From NCBI GenBank assembly GCA_964458575.1, contig CAYWMD010000035.1, positions 1 to 64,000 on the forward strand: a stretch of 64,000 nt of DNA. The letters are read 5' to 3'. The stretch comes from CAYWMD01 sp964458575 (lineage in GTDB: Bacteria; Verrucomicrobiota; Verrucomicrobiia; Limisphaerales; JADLHS01). The position numbers were made by a program, and so were the translations under genes. Shown here piece after piece: positions 1 through 9,363 of this stretch (positions are counted from its first letter, which is position 1; each line of letters starts with the position of its first letter). Below the pieces are notes generated by a model. That model was not told where the DNA came from, made no database searches, and saw nothing but the letters and a program-made list of their open reading frames with translations.

Positions 1-80
1 CTTTACTTGCCTCCACCCAACCACAGGGGTCACGATCTACCCAGCTTTCCCTAAAGGCGGCATTTGAGAATTTGAATCGG

Positions 81-953
81 TCAATGGGGCGCTGGTTCGC
101 GGCTCGATTGGCGCTTAGTTTCGCTGCCTGCCGAATCACTGACCGCGCGCATCAACGCGGCCAGCGTTGGCGCCATCCAATCCTTGCTCCACGCATGCGG
201 CGCGTCCAGGTCGCCCAGGAAGACGTGTTTGACCTGCTCCCGCTGGAGCAGGCGGTGAAAATCCGTCGTGTGCGTGCCCCCGGCGGGACTCGGAACCAAA
301 TTGCCCCATTTGTTCTCTCCGGCGAACACCAGTCGCGTCCGCGATTGAAACGTGCCTTTCTGTTTTACGACCAGTAAATCCGGCCGGTAAGCCGCGAGCT
401 GCTCCAGGTTTCCAAAAATCCCGTCCATCCCGTAGTGGAAATCCGCCAACATCATCGGCGCGTCCCACGCCGCCGCGTAACCGAAGAAATCCGGATTCCG
501 CAAAATCAAGCTGAACGCGCCCCAGCCGCTCTTGCTGAATCCAAACAACAACCGGCCCTCCGCGCTGCGCAGCGTCGAATAATGGCTCTCAACGAACGGA
601 ACGACCCATTCCATCACGTAACTTGCCTGCCTCGTTTTCGGCTCGGTCGGATGATCTCCGAACCACGGTATTTTCTCGAAGGTCAGTGCCACGATGATCA
701 AATCGTAAGCGTTGTGCGCATTCATTTCCTTCAACACGTTGAGATCCTTCGCAGGCTTCGCCGCGCCCCCGGCGCCGACGGGCAGGACATAGAGCACGCG
801 ATACTGTTTGTTGCTGGTGTAGGTGTCCGGGAGCAGCACCCGAATCTCCTGGCGGCCGTTTTGGAACGGGCTTTCGTTTGGGTGAATATCAATCCCGGCG
901 AGCAGATCCGGGCCAAGGCACAGCACCGACACAAGGACGGCTGTGATTTTCAT
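81..953 (-). CDS. Secreted esterase-family alpha/beta hydrolase
   Basis: Putative esterase of the esterase-D/feruloyl-esterase type, probably hydrolysing ester substituents on a carbohydrate outside the cytoplasm. The start is placed at 953 because it puts a typical signal peptide (MKITAVLVSVLCLG) at the N terminus; an in-frame ATG at 977 would add eight residues. The nucleophile elbow reads GFSKSG near residue 140, so the usual second glycine of G-x-S-x-G is a serine. A plausible catalytic His lies in the DAPHAW motif near residue 253. It is the last gene of the long minus-strand operon, 43 bp after the upstream stop. The fold is fairly sure; the substrate is inferred only from context. Confidence 0.7.
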   Translation of the reverse strand: MKITAVLVSVLCLGPDLLAGIDIHPNESPFQNGRQEIRVLLPDTYTSNKQYRVLYVLPVGAGGAAKPAKDLNVLKEMNAHNAYDLIIVALTFEKIPWFGDHPTEPKTRQASYVMEWVVPFVESHYSTLRSAEGRLLFGFSKSGWGAFSLILRNPDFFGYAAAWDAPMMLADFHYGMDGIFGNLEQLAAYRPDLLVVKQKGTFQSRTRLVFAGENKWGNLVPSPAGGTHTTDFHRLLQREQVKHVFLGDLDAPHAWSKDWMAPTLAALMRAVSDSAGSETKRQSSREPAPH

Positions 954-996
954 GGCAACCATTTTCGTCGAATTCAAAGTTGTGGTCGAACCTGAA

Positions 997-3900
997 TCAT
1001 GGGTTCACCAGTTTCACACGGTAGAAACGTGACTGGGTGGTGGAGGGACCGCCGGTGCGCGTGCCGTCGTCCACGAAGGTCTGCCGGCTTTCCACCCCCG
1101 CCGGCACATTGGTTTCTGTCACTGTCAGTGCGGAAATAAAATTCGCTTCAGTCGCCGCGAGACCGTTGGCGTATTCCACCGTGTAACGCTTGCCACCAAC
1201 CGATGACCAACTGATTTGCGCGTAGCCGGTGCCGACCTGGAGGCTCACTGCCTCGCGGAACCCCGATTCGGGATTCGTCGGGTCGAAGCCAAGCCAGTAA
1301 TTTTGGAGGTTGCTGAATTGATTCGCCGCTCGCGTTTGCGGCAAGGCGTTCGTGCTGCTCGCATAATAGCGGCTTTCCCACCAGTCCGGCAGACCGTCGC
1401 TGTCGCTATCCAGCAAGGCGTTCCAATAATCCACCACGATGCCGCCCACCAACAACCGCCGGCCGGATTGACTGATGGCGTTCGTGGCCGGACAGAGGAC
1501 CAGGACGATTGCGGAATCCGGAGACAACGAAAGCGTGGCCGTTCCTGAAGCATTCGTGGCGATGAATGCGCCGGCGCCGAGATCATACAGGTGTCTGGCG
1601 GCGGGGCCGACACTCACCGCGACCGATTTCGCACTGGGGTACGGATTGTAAAAAAGATACGTCGGACAGGTCGCGGGCGGAAACGCTTCGGTGGCGACGC
1701 AGTCAACTTGAAGGATGCCCGGTATGTTCGACGTTTGAAACAAAGCGGCCATGAATCCGCTACCCCAGGCGCCGTAGGGATTCAAATCCTTAATCGGCTC
1801 GGTCTCATCGCCTGTCGCGTAAGGAGTCGTGGGGCCGAGGCGGCGCACCCCTTCGTAAGAAATGCTTTGCACTCCGGTTTGTTGCACCCACGTTGCGCAC
1901 GACTGCATGTTCGTGGGCAGCGCGTCTGGATAAAACAGGTTTGCGTTGGCGGCGGTGTGCAACAGCCAACGCCCCAGCAACCGCGCGAACCGCGGGTCGT
2001 AACGGACCAGCGGCGCGATGATGCCGGGAGCCGTGTACGAGTTCATCGAAAAGGCATAGCCGAACGAATCTGTGGTGCTGCCCATCAGACCGTAGGCGTC
2101 GTAATTGCCCCAGCGTGAATTCTCGCAACCCCAGCCGGGCCGGGCATCCGACGTGGCGGCAAATACCCAGTTGAGATGTTTGCCCGGGGAATAGCCGCGT
2201 CCCAGCTCCGCGTTCATGCGACCGGCCAGCAGCGGGCCGTAATAGCCCAGCACCTCGTAAAACGGATTGGCGTTGCGACTGTTCATCTGCGTCATGCAGG
2301 TGTCGGCCGCGGCGAGATACTTCGGGTCGTGGAATTGCACATAAGCCATGTATTCGAGCCACGCGATGCCGATGGCCATGTCCGGTTCGTCCCAGGCGAA
2401 ATCCACCGGCGTCAGCGTCTGGAAGTTGAAGCCGGAGTGCTCCCAATTGTTGCTCAACACCGGCAGCGCGGTGAGCCAACTGTCGGCGATCGCGGCCATC
2501 TTCGCCGCAAACGAAGGCCGCCCCGGATAGCGCGAACCAATTTCATAAAACAGGATGCTCGGGAAGATGTCGTACCAAGCCGAGCCTGAGCCTTGGGAGT
2601 TGACGCCATTCAAGACCAGCCCGCGTCCGTTGACGACGGAATAAAACACCTCGCCTTGTTGAACGCGATCCTTCCCGTTGAGGTCCGCCATGTTCAAGCC
2701 CGCAAGCGTGCCGCCCAATACCGCGCCGAGTGCCGTGAGCGCCTCGCCGCTGTTGGATGTCCTGCCGACGTAGCTAGGCAGACCGAACGCTGGCCCGGAA
2801 TAACCCGCCGCCGTGTTGGCGTTATATTCGTACAGCAATGGCAGATACTGGCCTGTCACGGAGGAGTTGAACGCCAACTGATGATAATCGAGCGCGGTCT
2901 GCTTCCAATCGCGGATGACGAGCGGATTGGGCAACGTCGGAAAATTGGCGATATACGGGACGAGCGAATTTGCATTTTGCGGAAGTGCGTTGACGACCTG
3001 TCCGCCCAGCAACGTTCCGGAACTGCTGTTGAAATTGCCGGCGGCTGAATACTCCGCTGTCACCGTGGTCGTGCCCACCGGCAGAACACTGGTGCTGAGG
3101 GAGGCGATGCCGCACGGACTAAAGCCGGTCGTAACGGCGACGGGCACGCCGATCACCGTGCCATTGGTCTTGAACTGAACTGTGCCGGCGGGCACGGTGG
3201 AACCCAGCGCCGGAGCGATCGTGGCGGAGAACGTAACCGACTTACCGTGGTATGAAGGGTTGAGCGAACTGTCCACGGTGGTGGTCGTATCAGTGGGCGG
3301 CGCTGCCTCAACCTGCAAAACGACGCTGCCGCCGCTGCTGGAGATGTGACCGGTCGTAGCCGCCGCAAAGGAACCGCTGACCAAACTCGGAGCGCTGGCA
3401 AAAGAGCCGGAAAGAGTTCCGCCAAAGGTCGCCAGCGTGTAGCTGCCGATCGGTACATTGTTTGACAGGGCAAGTTTGACCGTGTTGTTGCTCACGGTCA
3501 GATCGCCGTTGATTGTCAGGGACGCACCGTTGGTCAACAGCGCGAAGGCCCCGGAATGGAAAGTGACCGATCCCCCGATTGTGCCGGTGCCGCCGAGCGC
3601 AGCCGTGCCGAAAACAGCAACGGCACCCGAGGCTGACGATTGGTTGCCGTTGATCAGGAGGATGCCGCCGCCAACAGTCGTGAGGCCGGTGTAAGTGTTG
3701 TTCCCGGTGAGCATCCACTTGCCAGCGTCGGCCTTGGTCAGGCCTACCGATCCTGTCCCATTGTTGCCCAAGACCGGGCGTAATTCATTGTCGCCCGGGT
3801 TGGCGCCACCCAGGGTGAGTCCCCTGCTTTGGTCGGCCGTACCGCCAAAGGCAATCGCGCCGGTGTTTGTGAACCGCAGAGGGCCGGAGCCGTTGTTTTG

Positions 3901-4740
3901 AATTTTATGGCTCACGCCAGCAGCGGTTGCCTTCAGGGTGAACAGGCGATCCGTGTCTGCAGCCTCGCCAATGTAGTTCAGCGTTGCGACGGCAGTTGAG
4001 TTTCCCAGCGCGAGGTTTGCCGCCGCGCTGGCCGATGCGCCAATGCTGCTGTTAACGCCGCCGTTGGCGATGGAACTGATGTTCAGCTGGCCCCCGTAAA
4101 TCTCGGTCGCCCCGGTGTAAGTTGAGCCGGTACCTGACAGGGTCAATTCCCGCACCGATCCAAGCCGGAAGGTCAAAGTGCCTCCGCCGTTGTTCAGGAA
4201 TCCCGGAAAGGCGGTCGTCCCGGCGCCGCTGAACACCAGCGTCCGGGCAGAACTGGTTGCTTGAAAGGTCGCGCTGACAAGTCCGGTCCCGCTGAAGCTG
4301 GCCAGCGAAACGGTGCGCGTGCCGTTAAGCGTGAAGAGGTAATTCGCGGTATCAACCTTAAGGTCGCCTGCCGTCAAATTGGCCCCGACGGTGACCGTCC
4401 CAGCCGTGCCACCAAAGACGGCGTCGCTGGCAGAAGTGTTCGGCCATGCGATATGCGCGAGACTATTCCCCTGATCCCAGTTTTGAATCGTCGTGTTCCA
4501 GGTCCCGGCGCCGCCCGCACTGGCCCCATCGCCAGCGGCTCCAATATCGGCTGTGCCGCCATCCCAGTAGTAGGTGACCGCCCCGGCTTGAAATGCGGTC
4601 GCCAACAGCAGTAACGCGATCAACCGCTCGACGACGCGATGAGGTCGAAACTGGCTTCCGCCGCAATGGAATTCCCGCCCGGCCCGGGCCACGGGTGCCA
4701 TCAGTCCGGCAAAAAAGCACGTGGCGGCGCGTTGCCTCAT
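997..4740 (-). CDS. Giant secreted protein: beta-strand repeats, Ig-like domain and unknown helical-toroid module
   Basis: 1247 residues. Residues ~55-480 are Gly/Asn/Thr-rich autotransporter-type beta-strand repeats (for example TYTGLTTVGGGILLINGN near 350). Residues ~488-582 form a bacterial Ig-like domain. Residues ~590-1090 form a Trp/Tyr-rich, probably all-helical module homologous to the C-terminal half of the protein at 21809-25396. The last ~90 residues are a beta module ending SRFYRVKL. The start codon overlaps the upstream pseudopilin stop as ATGA, which supports Met1 although the hydrophobic signal segment lies at residues 39-54. The helical module is a candidate glycosidase, lyase or binding domain, but I recognise no catalytic motif. 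Surface location is inferred. Confidence 0.72.
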   Translation of the reverse strand: MRQRAATCFFAGLMAPVARAGREFHCGGSQFRPHRVVERLIALLLLATAFQAGAVTYYWDGGTADIGAAGDGASAGGAGTWNTTIQNWDQGNSLAHIAWPNTSASDAVFGGTAGTVTVGANLTAGDLKVDTANYLFTLNGTRTVSLASFSGTGLVSATFQATSSARTLVFSGAGTTAFPGFLNNGGGTLTFRLGSVRELTLSGTGSTYTGATEIYGGQLNISSIANGGVNSSIGASASAAANLALGNSTAVATLNYIGEAADTDRLFTLKATAAGVSHKIQNNGSGPLRFTNTGAIAFGGTADQSRGLTLGGANPGDNELRPVLGNNGTGSVGLTKADAGKWMLTGNNTYTGLTTVGGGILLINGNQSSASGAVAVFGTAALGGTGTIGGSVTFHSGAFALLTNGASLTINGDLTVSNNTVKLALSNNVPIGSYTLATFGGTLSGSFASAPSLVSGSFAAATTGHISSSGGSVVLQVEAAPPTDTTTTVDSSLNPSYHGKSVTFSATIAPALGSTVPAGTVQFKTNGTVIGVPVAVTTGFSPCGIASLSTSVLPVGTTTVTAEYSAAGNFNSSSGTLLGGQVVNALPQNANSLVPYIANFPTLPNPLVIRDWKQTALDYHQLAFNSSVTGQYLPLLYEYNANTAAGYSGPAFGLPSYVGRTSNSGEALTALGAVLGGTLAGLNMADLNGKDRVQQGEVFYSVVNGRGLVLNGVNSQGSGSAWYDIFPSILFYEIGSRYPGRPSFAAKMAAIADSWLTALPVLSNNWEHSGFNFQTLTPVDFAWDEPDMAIGIAWLEYMAYVQFHDPKYLAAADTCMTQMNSRNANPFYEVLGYYGPLLAGRMNAELGRGYSPGKHLNWVFAATSDARPGWGCENSRWGNYDAYGLMGSTTDSFGYAFSMNSYTAPGIIAPLVRYDPRFARLLGRWLLHTAANANLFYPDALPTNMQSCATWVQQTGVQSISYEGVRRLGPTTPYATGDETEPIKDLNPYGAWGSGFMAALFQTSNIPGILQVDCVATEAFPPATCPTYLFYNPYPSAKSVAVSVGPAARHLYDLGAGAFIATNASGTATLSLSPDSAIVLVLCPATNAISQSGRRLLVGGIVVDYWNALLDSDSDGLPDWWESRYYASSTNALPQTRAANQFSNLQNYWLGFDPTNPESGFREAVSLQVGTGYAQISWSSVGGKRYTVEYANGLAATEANFISALTVTETNVPAGVESRQTFVDDGTRTGGPSTTQSRFYRVKLVNP

Positions 4741-5315
4741 TTCACCTGCAACAACAATGTCAGTGCATTGCTCCGCGCGGTTATGAATTCAACGTGGTGG
4801 TCGAAAAAATTCACGTTGATGCCCGTCTTGTGATACCGGCCCTTTTCCGCCCACGCGGCCGTCAAATAGACCGACCCCGAATCTCCAATCATCATGGTCC
4901 GGGCCGGGGAACGCACTTCCGCTTCGCGCACATCGGTCAGATAATAGTTGAAGCCGTAGCTCAACCGGGACGCCAAGCCTGTCGGATCGGACGGGCAAAT
5001 ATAATAATCCGCCGCCTGGCCGGAGGTCTGCCAGTTCGTGAACGTGCCGCTGGTCCGGATGTAGGGATAGACCCGCCGATGCCACCAGCCGTCCTGGGTG
5101 CTGTTCGGGTCGGTGTAAACCGGGAATCGTTCACCCTCGGCATCCATATAAAACCGTGTGGCCAGCGCCAATTGGCGCAAATTGGAAACGCAGTTTATCC
5201 GCTTGGCCCGTTCCTTGGCCTTGTTCAACGCCGGCAACAACAACGCCGCGAGAATCGCGATGATGGCAACGACCACCAGCAACTCAATCAACGTGAAGGC
5301 TCGTTTCTGCTTCAT
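4737..5315 (-). CDS. Pseudopilin with prepilin-type N-terminal methylation motif
   Basis: 192 residues. The N terminus RAFTLIELLVVVAIIAILAA is a class III prepilin cleavage/methylation site (cleavage before Phe) followed by the hydrophobic helix. The C-terminal tail HKTGINVNFFDHHVEF is a variant of the H-X9-DG domain common in Planctomycetes and Verrucomicrobia pseudopilins, with DH in place of DG. Such proteins resemble type II secretion pseudopilins, yet no secretin or secretion ATPase lies nearby. It sits 10 bp after the SGNH gene and overlaps the beta-strand giant by ATGA, so it is cotranscribed with carbohydrate genes and may help export or display that protein (inference). Confidence 0.85.
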   Translation of the reverse strand: MKQKRAFTLIELLVVVAIIAILAALLLPALNKAKERAKRINCVSNLRQLALATRFYMDAEGERFPVYTDPNSTQDGWWHRRVYPYIRTSGTFTNWQTSGQAADYYICPSDPTGLASRLSYGFNYYLTDVREAEVRSPARTMMIGDSGSVYLTAAWAEKGRYHKTGINVNFFDHHVEFITARSNALTLLLQVK

Positions 5316-5325
5316 GGTGTCGCGC

Positions 5326-6498
5326 TCACGGGGTGGGTTTGGATTGTGCCGGTTTGGCTGGCGGCAACTGAGCCTCGATGCTCGCCGCCACCGCTTTCGC
5401 GATCAACTCGTAGCCGGCCGCCTCAAAATGCACGTCGTTGGAACGGCCGACCTTCGCCTGGACCTTCAGAACGACCGCATACAGGTCGTCAATCGCCACG
5501 CCGCTCTCTTTCATCATTTTCACGGCAAGTTCGTTGCGTGCGGGAATGCTGTCAAACCGCCGCGTTGGCGTCAGATTGCCGTCTTTCGGGACGGGCGTGG
5601 TCGTGGCAAAAATCAGTTTCGCGCCGGTGGCCTTCATTTGCGTGACGAGCTTGCGCAGATTCTCCACGTATTCTTCCCGCGAGGCGCGATGCGTCGTTTC
5701 CGAGGCAAATTTCGCATCGTGCAACCCGAAGTTGAAATGGATCACATCCCACTTTCCGTCGCCCAACCAATCTTTCATGTGCGCGAGCCCCACTTCCGTC
5801 GCGCCGCCATTCCCGGGGATGCGATGCACGTTGGCCTTGCCCTTCAGCAGCGCCCGCACTTGCAGCGTGTAACCGATGGAAATGGAATCGCCGATCAACA
5901 GCACCCGCGGCAGACCCGGAACGTCCTTGATCGGCTGCACGGCCAGCCGGTTGCGCGCGGCGGAATCCAGGGAATTCTCGCCCTCGTATTCGGCGACGGC
6001 GGGTTGAGCTTTTGCGCCCCGTTCCGTCCGCGCCTTGGCCAGGATGGCAGCGGCTTCCGGGTCGTTTGCCTTGATGGACGCACGCACGGCGGAGACGGTT
6101 TCGTCCAGCGCCTGCTGGTAGCGCCGCCTGACATCCGTGCTCCGGTCAGCCGGGAACTTCCTCCGGTCGGCCAGGTATTCCTTCCGGGCGTCGGCCAATT
6201 TCGAAGCCAGCGCGGCGATGTCTTCATCTTTGAGCGCATTGGCAAGCGCCGTCTCGACCTTTTTGGCGTCGGCCTCGGATAAACTGGCCCGGCCCGTCAA
6301 GGTCGTGCTGAGGGTGCGACTGGTCGAAGCATCCACGGGCTTCGCAACCGCCGCATAAAGGCCAACTAAGAACATCAGTCCCCACAGCCCGCAGCTGACG
6401 GTGCGTGAGAACGACCGCGCTGTGCGCCGCGGGGACTGCGGCTGCTCGCGGTGAGGAGGGAAGGAATCGGTTTGCGGAGTGACGATGCGATTTTTCAT
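5326..6498 (-). CDS. Secreted SGNH/GDSL hydrolase with helical N-terminal region
   Basis: 390 residues. A transmembrane or signal segment (CGLWGLMFLVGLYAAVA, ~36-52) is followed by a charged helical region (70-190). The SGNH domain begins near residue 198 with LIGDSISIG (Ser205 nucleophile), then PGNGG (Asn230), NFGLHD (256-261) and NDVHF (His357). Members of this group are usually carbohydrate O-acetylesterases. The start overlaps the upstream FAD oxidoreductase stop by ATGA. Block V reads N-D-V-H, with the acidic residue shifted by one from the usual D-x-x-H. Function as a deacetylase of a plant- or algal-type polysaccharide is inferred. Confidence 0.8.
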   Translation of the reverse strand: MKNRIVTPQTDSFPPHREQPQSPRRTARSFSRTVSCGLWGLMFLVGLYAAVAKPVDASTSRTLSTTLTGRASLSEADAKKVETALANALKDEDIAALASKLADARKEYLADRRKFPADRSTDVRRRYQQALDETVSAVRASIKANDPEAAAILAKARTERGAKAQPAVAEYEGENSLDSAARNRLAVQPIKDVPGLPRVLLIGDSISIGYTLQVRALLKGKANVHRIPGNGGATEVGLAHMKDWLGDGKWDVIHFNFGLHDAKFASETTHRASREEYVENLRKLVTQMKATGAKLIFATTTPVPKDGNLTPTRRFDSIPARNELAVKMMKESGVAIDDLYAVVLKVQAKVGRSNDVHFEAAGYELIAKAVAASIEAQLPPAKPAQSKPTP

Positions 6499-9353
6499 GG
6501 TTTGACTTTCTTTTTCTTGATGGTGATGGCGTTGGGAGCACCCGCTGGCGATTTCATTAATCCAACCAGGCCCGGTCGCGGCGCTGGCCCTTGCAGAAAA
6601 TTGCGTCCGGATTGCCGCATCACTTCGGCGGCAGCCAGGGCAAAGTCCGCCTGTTTCCAGGTGCCACTGGCGGCACCCGACAAACGGCTCGCAATCTGTT
6701 GCTCGTCCGAAACGAACGTACGGAGCTTTTTCAAGGCGCGCTCTGCGTCAGCAGCCGAAAAAGTTTGGTCTGCTCCCCACTGCCAATCTTCGCCCAGCGG
6801 CGATGACTTATCCAATCGTCCGGGTTGGTCCAGGACGCCATAGACCGCGAGCAACTGGGTCGCCTGCCACAGTGGCGTGCCCCAGACCACGTCGGCATAC
6901 CAGCGGGAAACCAACGAGTCGCCACCGGCAAGCAATGCGGACTGCACTTCGATGATATTGAGCGCCCGCGCGGGCACCTTCTTTCTCACCGACAGCGCCG
7001 CGATTGCGCCCACCGCCTGGCCAGTCAGCATGGTCGAAGGTTGCAAGCGGGTCGCCCCGTTCACCAGGCGCGATTGGGAAAAATTCTTTTCAGCGGGCAA
7101 CAGTCCGTCAACGCGTTCGGGAATGAAAACGCCGAAAGGAACCTGAAACGGCCCGGTGGCGTTGACGTAATTGGTCCCGTCCAGGTCCGCTTCGAGCTGG
7201 TCGCGCGTGCCGTGCAGGTCAATCGAATAGTCGTTGATGGCCACGGCGTCGGTCCAATGCCGGGCTTGCTCCTTGCCGCGATCCCGCGTGGCGATGTCGC
7301 TGGCGCGCAGCGTTTCCACGCCGATGATCCGGCGGCTCTCCCGTACATAAGGATGTTGCGGCAATCGCGCGGCGATTGGAATCAGGTCGTCCCGCACGCC
7401 GCGCGCTTTCATGTTCTGGGCGTTGAGCGGACTGAAATAGCCCTCGTCCTCCGCCACGGCCCAAGGCAGACCCAGCGTGTGCTGAAACCAGTAGATGATG
7501 CCGAGCGTTTTGTTGATCCCGCCGCCTTCGTCCCGATGGCGTTGTTGCGGGTCTTCGACCGTGGCGGCGGTAACGGCGTAATCGTTGCCGCCGTTCAAGC
7601 CGCAGCGCGTGTGCCATTGTTCCGTCGGCTCGCCGATGAACGGGCTGGCCGAGTCCGCCATGCCGCGCCAATCCACATAGACCGACCAATGGCGTGGCTG
7701 CTTGCTGCCCTTGGCTTCGCGCCCCCACGCGCGCACGCCGTCGAGTTTATAATTCTTGAAACGGTTTGCGATCCAGTCGAATCCCGGCGGAGGTGATTTG
7801 ATCTTCAGATGCTCCGGCACGCCGCCGGGATACTCGCGGATCACCCCCGTCCAGGTGTGCTCCTGGACTGGCGAACCCGGATTGAGATTGTCACTCGTGT
7901 TCGTGCCCAGGCGGTAGCGCGCGCCAGCCAGCGGCAACACATCGCCGTATTCGGTGGCGTCCACCAGCACGCGGCACTTCAGCTTTTTCGTGCGCGGCCC
8001 TTGCTCCGTCCACTCGGCCACCGTCACACCGCGCACCGTGTTCTCCTGCTTCTCCACCGCGGTCACTTTCGTGCGCACGCAAAGATCAAGCGTCGGGCGC
8101 TTCCCATCCGGCAGTCGCCGCTGACGCGTTTCCTGGATCAAACCGTAGAGCACCCCGCGCGCGATGTGCGGTTCGTAACCGCCTTCGGACTGGCGATTGA
8201 AGTGATACGCGGCAAACGGATCCTTGTCGCGCGTGTAGTAGTAATTCACGACGCTCTCGTGAAACTCGCGGTAAAGTCCGCGTTCACGAACCGTGTTCTT
8301 CCCCCAGAAACCGCCTTCATCCATCGAGGTCACGGCTGCCGCGCACATCTGCCCACCAATCCAATCGGTTTCTTCGAGCAACAACACCTTCGCCCCCATC
8401 CGCGCCGCCTGCATCGCCGCACCCCAACCCCCGGTGCCCGCGCCAGCCACGACCACGTCATATTCGTCGCTTAACGATGCCAACGGAGTGTTGAGCGCTT
8501 CGACATTGGCCACCGGCTCGACCACGGGATAATCAAGCTCCCTCCGCTCCTTTGCGCGGGCGGCGTTCGCGGTTAAAACCTGTTCCAGCGAATGCACCGG
8601 TTGTTTGTCATTGAGCGTGGCAATCGTAAAACTTTCCGCCGCCGCGAAGGTTGTCGCCGTGAGTCCGACGCTGCCCGAGTAACGGTCTGCCACTTCCGTT
8701 TCCACCACCGCTTGTTCGTGCCGCTCGCCGTCCAACAGGCGGGCCGAGAGTTTTCGGTCCCGAGCGGAGAATTCCATCGTCCAAATCATTTGTCCCGCGT
8801 AGGTGGCTTTTGTTGTTGTTTCCTTCAAGACGGTTTCGCTTCCGGCACGGACCCGGATGATTTGAAGTTGATTCGAACCCAAAAAGCGCGCGGCCAGGTA
8901 ATCGTCCCGGTCAGTCAGCCGCAGGAACATTCCGAAAAACACATTCGGATCGGGCGTCTTCTTGAACGCAGACTCAAGCCGGACGTTTTCGAGCCGATCC
9001 GCGCTCCCGCCGTCGGTCAGCCCACCTTCATACGCCAGCAATCCGGCGAAATATTTCATGCCGAACTGTTCCAGATACTCGCGCCGCACCCGCCGGTCGC
9101 CGGTTGTGGGATTGCCCACGTATTCCTTCAGCATCACGCGCAGGAAGCCGCGTCCGTCCACGGCCCAGTTGCGGTTCGGACGGTAGTTCACCAAATCGGA
9201 CCAACCGGCTGGAATATCCCCGAGTTGATACCGCGGGAACTGCGCCGAATAGATGGGCGTCTCTTGGGACGCATCCAGCGAACTCGTCGCCAGCGCAAAC
9301 GCGAAGGCCAGCACCACGGCTCGCAATCCAGCGGATTTTGGCAAGACGTTCAT
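6495..9353 (-). CDS. Secreted FAD-dependent oxidoreductase, long form
   Basis: 952 residues from ATG 9353, chosen because it gives a clean signal peptide (AVVLAFAFALATSSLDAS) 10 bp after the upstream stop; the open frame extends 27 codons further. Residues ~30-280 look like a beta-sandwich, LamG-like module. The FAD-binding fold starts with YDVVVAGAGTGG (GxGxxG near 304-309) and continues with LEETDWIGGQM, typical of the FAD_oxidored family. The last ~120 residues (WQATQLLAVYGVL...) resemble an S-layer-homology repeat. Two further long paralogues occur at 15441-18269 and 28704-31439. The redox substrate is unknown; oxidation of sugars or uronates outside the cell is a guess from context. Confidence 0.8.
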   Translation of the reverse strand: MNVLPKSAGLRAVVLAFAFALATSSLDASQETPIYSAQFPRYQLGDIPAGWSDLVNYRPNRNWAVDGRGFLRVMLKEYVGNPTTGDRRVRREYLEQFGMKYFAGLLAYEGGLTDGGSADRLENVRLESAFKKTPDPNVFFGMFLRLTDRDDYLAARFLGSNQLQIIRVRAGSETVLKETTTKATYAGQMIWTMEFSARDRKLSARLLDGERHEQAVVETEVADRYSGSVGLTATTFAAAESFTIATLNDKQPVHSLEQVLTANAARAKERRELDYPVVEPVANVEALNTPLASLSDEYDVVVAGAGTGGWGAAMQAARMGAKVLLLEETDWIGGQMCAAAVTSMDEGGFWGKNTVRERGLYREFHESVVNYYYTRDKDPFAAYHFNRQSEGGYEPHIARGVLYGLIQETRQRRLPDGKRPTLDLCVRTKVTAVEKQENTVRGVTVAEWTEQGPRTKKLKCRVLVDATEYGDVLPLAGARYRLGTNTSDNLNPGSPVQEHTWTGVIREYPGGVPEHLKIKSPPPGFDWIANRFKNYKLDGVRAWGREAKGSKQPRHWSVYVDWRGMADSASPFIGEPTEQWHTRCGLNGGNDYAVTAATVEDPQQRHRDEGGGINKTLGIIYWFQHTLGLPWAVAEDEGYFSPLNAQNMKARGVRDDLIPIAARLPQHPYVRESRRIIGVETLRASDIATRDRGKEQARHWTDAVAINDYSIDLHGTRDQLEADLDGTNYVNATGPFQVPFGVFIPERVDGLLPAEKNFSQSRLVNGATRLQPSTMLTGQAVGAIAALSVRKKVPARALNIIEVQSALLAGGDSLVSRWYADVVWGTPLWQATQLLAVYGVLDQPGRLDKSSPLGEDWQWGADQTFSAADAERALKKLRTFVSDEQQIASRLSGAASGTWKQADFALAAAEVMRQSGRNFLQGPAPRPGLVGLMKSPAGAPNAITIKKKKVKP

Positions 9354-9363
9354 GAAATCATTT